7,225 bases of DNA from Actinomycetota bacterium (GTDB lineage Bacteria > Desulfobacterota > Deferrimicrobia > Deferrimicrobiales > Deferrimicrobiaceae): contig JAENIX010000039.1 in assembly GCA_016844415.1 (NCBI GenBank), positions 1 to 7,225 on the forward strand. The letters are read 5' to 3'. Below are positions 6,376 to 7,225 of this stretch, piece after piece. The position numbers and the translations under genes are program-made. Within the stretch, counting starts at the first letter, position 1; every line of letters begins with the position of its first letter. The notes beneath the pieces are model-generated. The model saw only the letters and a program-made list of their open reading frames with translations. It made no database searches and was not told the origin of the DNA.

Positions 6376-7225
6376 ATGCGAAAGTTTGCCGGTTCCATTG
6401 GGGTGGCCGTACTGGTTCTAGGGGTTCTGTTGCTATCAGGCGGTGAGTCGCTTGCCGCCGACGCCTGCATCACCAAAGATTGCCATGCGAAGATGGGAAA
6501 GGCGGCCTGGGTCCATGGCCCTGTCGGGGTGGGGCAGTGCACCGTATGTCACGGGGAAGGGAAAAAGGGACATCCGACGCGGCAGAAGCCGGACTTCAAG
6601 CTGGTTGCCACGGGCAAGGCGCTGTGCGAGAAGTGCCATCAGCCGGTGGACAGGTTCGAATTCAAGCATACTCCCGTCAAGAAGGGGGAGTGCATCGGCT
6701 GCCACGACCCGCACCAGTCGGCGGCGCCCAAGCAGCTGAAGAAGGTCAAGACCTCCGAGCTGTGCTACTCCTGCCACAAGAACACCCAGCAGGTTAAGAA
6801 GTTTCTCCATGGTCCCGTCGCCACCGGCGACTGCAACGTGTGCCACAACCCGCATTCATCGCCGAATCCAAACCAGCTGGTGGCCCTCGGGAACGACGCC
6901 TGCTTCCTCTGCCACGAGGACCGCAAGGCCGGGTTCACCCGGAAATACCCCCACAAGCCGGCGCAGGAATCGTGCATGAAATGCCACGACGCGCATAATT
7001 CGGACCATTCTTTCATGCTTTCGAGCGAGGGGACGGCGCAGTGCCTCGCCTGCCACAAGAAGATGGGGGAATTGCTCGCCGCCTCGACGATGAAGCACGG
7101 AGCGCTTCTGAAGGGGCCGTGCACTGCCTGCCACACCGCGCACTCCTCGGACTTCCCGCGGCAGCTGAAGACGCACACCAAGGACATCTGCTACACCTGC
7201 CACAAGGAGATGGGGTCGAAGGTCC
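6376..7225 (+). CDS. Multiheme c-type cytochrome with doubled-CxxCH modules (3' end outside window)
   Basis: 283 residues are visible and the frame is still open at the right edge. ATG 6376 is preceded by GGGGAGG (6363-6369). Residues 1-27 or 1-28 form a signal peptide (MRK, then hydrophobic core, ...ESLAA), so the protein is exported. Heme-binding motifs are one CX4CH (C31-H37) and ten CxxCH, starting at C55, C84, C106, C130, C153, C176, C200, C223, C249 and C272. Motifs 2 to 11 are spaced about 22-29 residues apart and group into five two-heme modules that start at H47, H98, H145, H193 and H241, each resembling HGPV..G.C..CH.PHSS...QL...C..CH. This is the doubled-CxxCH architecture of periplasmic or surface electron-transfer cytochromes. 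No catalytic domain is seen, so electron conduction is the likely role. The position after resB-ccsA suggests co-expression with the heme-attachment machinery. Confidence 0.93.
   Translation, partial: MRKFAGSIGVAVLVLGVLLLSGGESLAADACITKDCHAKMGKAAWVHGPVGVGQCTVCHGEGKKGHPTRQKPDFKLVATGKALCEKCHQPVDRFEFKHTPVKKGECIGCHDPHQSAAPKQLKKVKTSELCYSCHKNTQQVKKFLHGPVATGDCNVCHNPHSSPNPNQLVALGNDACFLCHEDRKAGFTRKYPHKPAQESCMKCHDAHNSDHSFMLSSEGTAQCLACHKKMGELLAASTMKHGALLKGPCTACHTAHSSDFPRQLKTHTKDICYTCHKEMGSKV

Overview
The window looks like chromosomal DNA from a GC-rich, cytochrome-rich anaerobe. The best guess is a Desulfuromonadota/Geobacter-like or related 'deltaproteobacterial' lineage. This rests on a class III (c3/c7-type) periplasmic cytochrome, a System II (ResB/CcsA) cytochrome c maturation pair and a large repetitive multiheme cytochrome lying side by side. 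The lineage is inferred from gene content; no database was searched.

Left part (1-1490): the 3' part of purA (adenylosuccinate synthetase, lacking only about 8 N-terminal codons) is followed by a tight tRNA pair, tRNA-Lys(TTT) and tRNA-Glu(TTC), both with encoded CCA. A good -35 box overlaps the purA stop codon and probably drives the tRNAs.

Middle left (1491-1744): no gene. This stretch holds a 182-bp element bounded by a perfect 37-bp inverted repeat, which looks like a MITE/REP-type non-autonomous element. Its right end lies 51 bp from the start codon of the next gene.

Centre (1745-3993): a 605-residue oxidoreductase combines an N-terminal four-cysteine zinc-ribbon-like knuckle, a TM2-like membrane region and a GltD/dihydropyrimidine-dehydrogenase-type Fe-S/FAD/NAD(P) module. 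Twenty-six bases downstream lies a small secreted tetraheme cytochrome c3. The pair is closed by a strong intrinsic terminator.

Right part (3994-7225): a promoter-like sequence directly after the terminator precedes resB, ccsA and a multiheme c-type cytochrome that runs off the right end. That cytochrome shows 11 heme-binding motifs in the 283 residues visible, arranged as an N-terminal CX4CH site followed by five two-heme modules.

Taken together, the centre and right part read as an electron-transfer module. A cytoplasmic NAD(P)H/flavin/Fe-S enzyme is apparently tethered to the membrane, two periplasmic multiheme cytochromes lie nearby, and the dedicated heme-attachment machinery is encoded between them. 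That the enzyme actually exchanges electrons with the cytochromes is an inference from gene order only.
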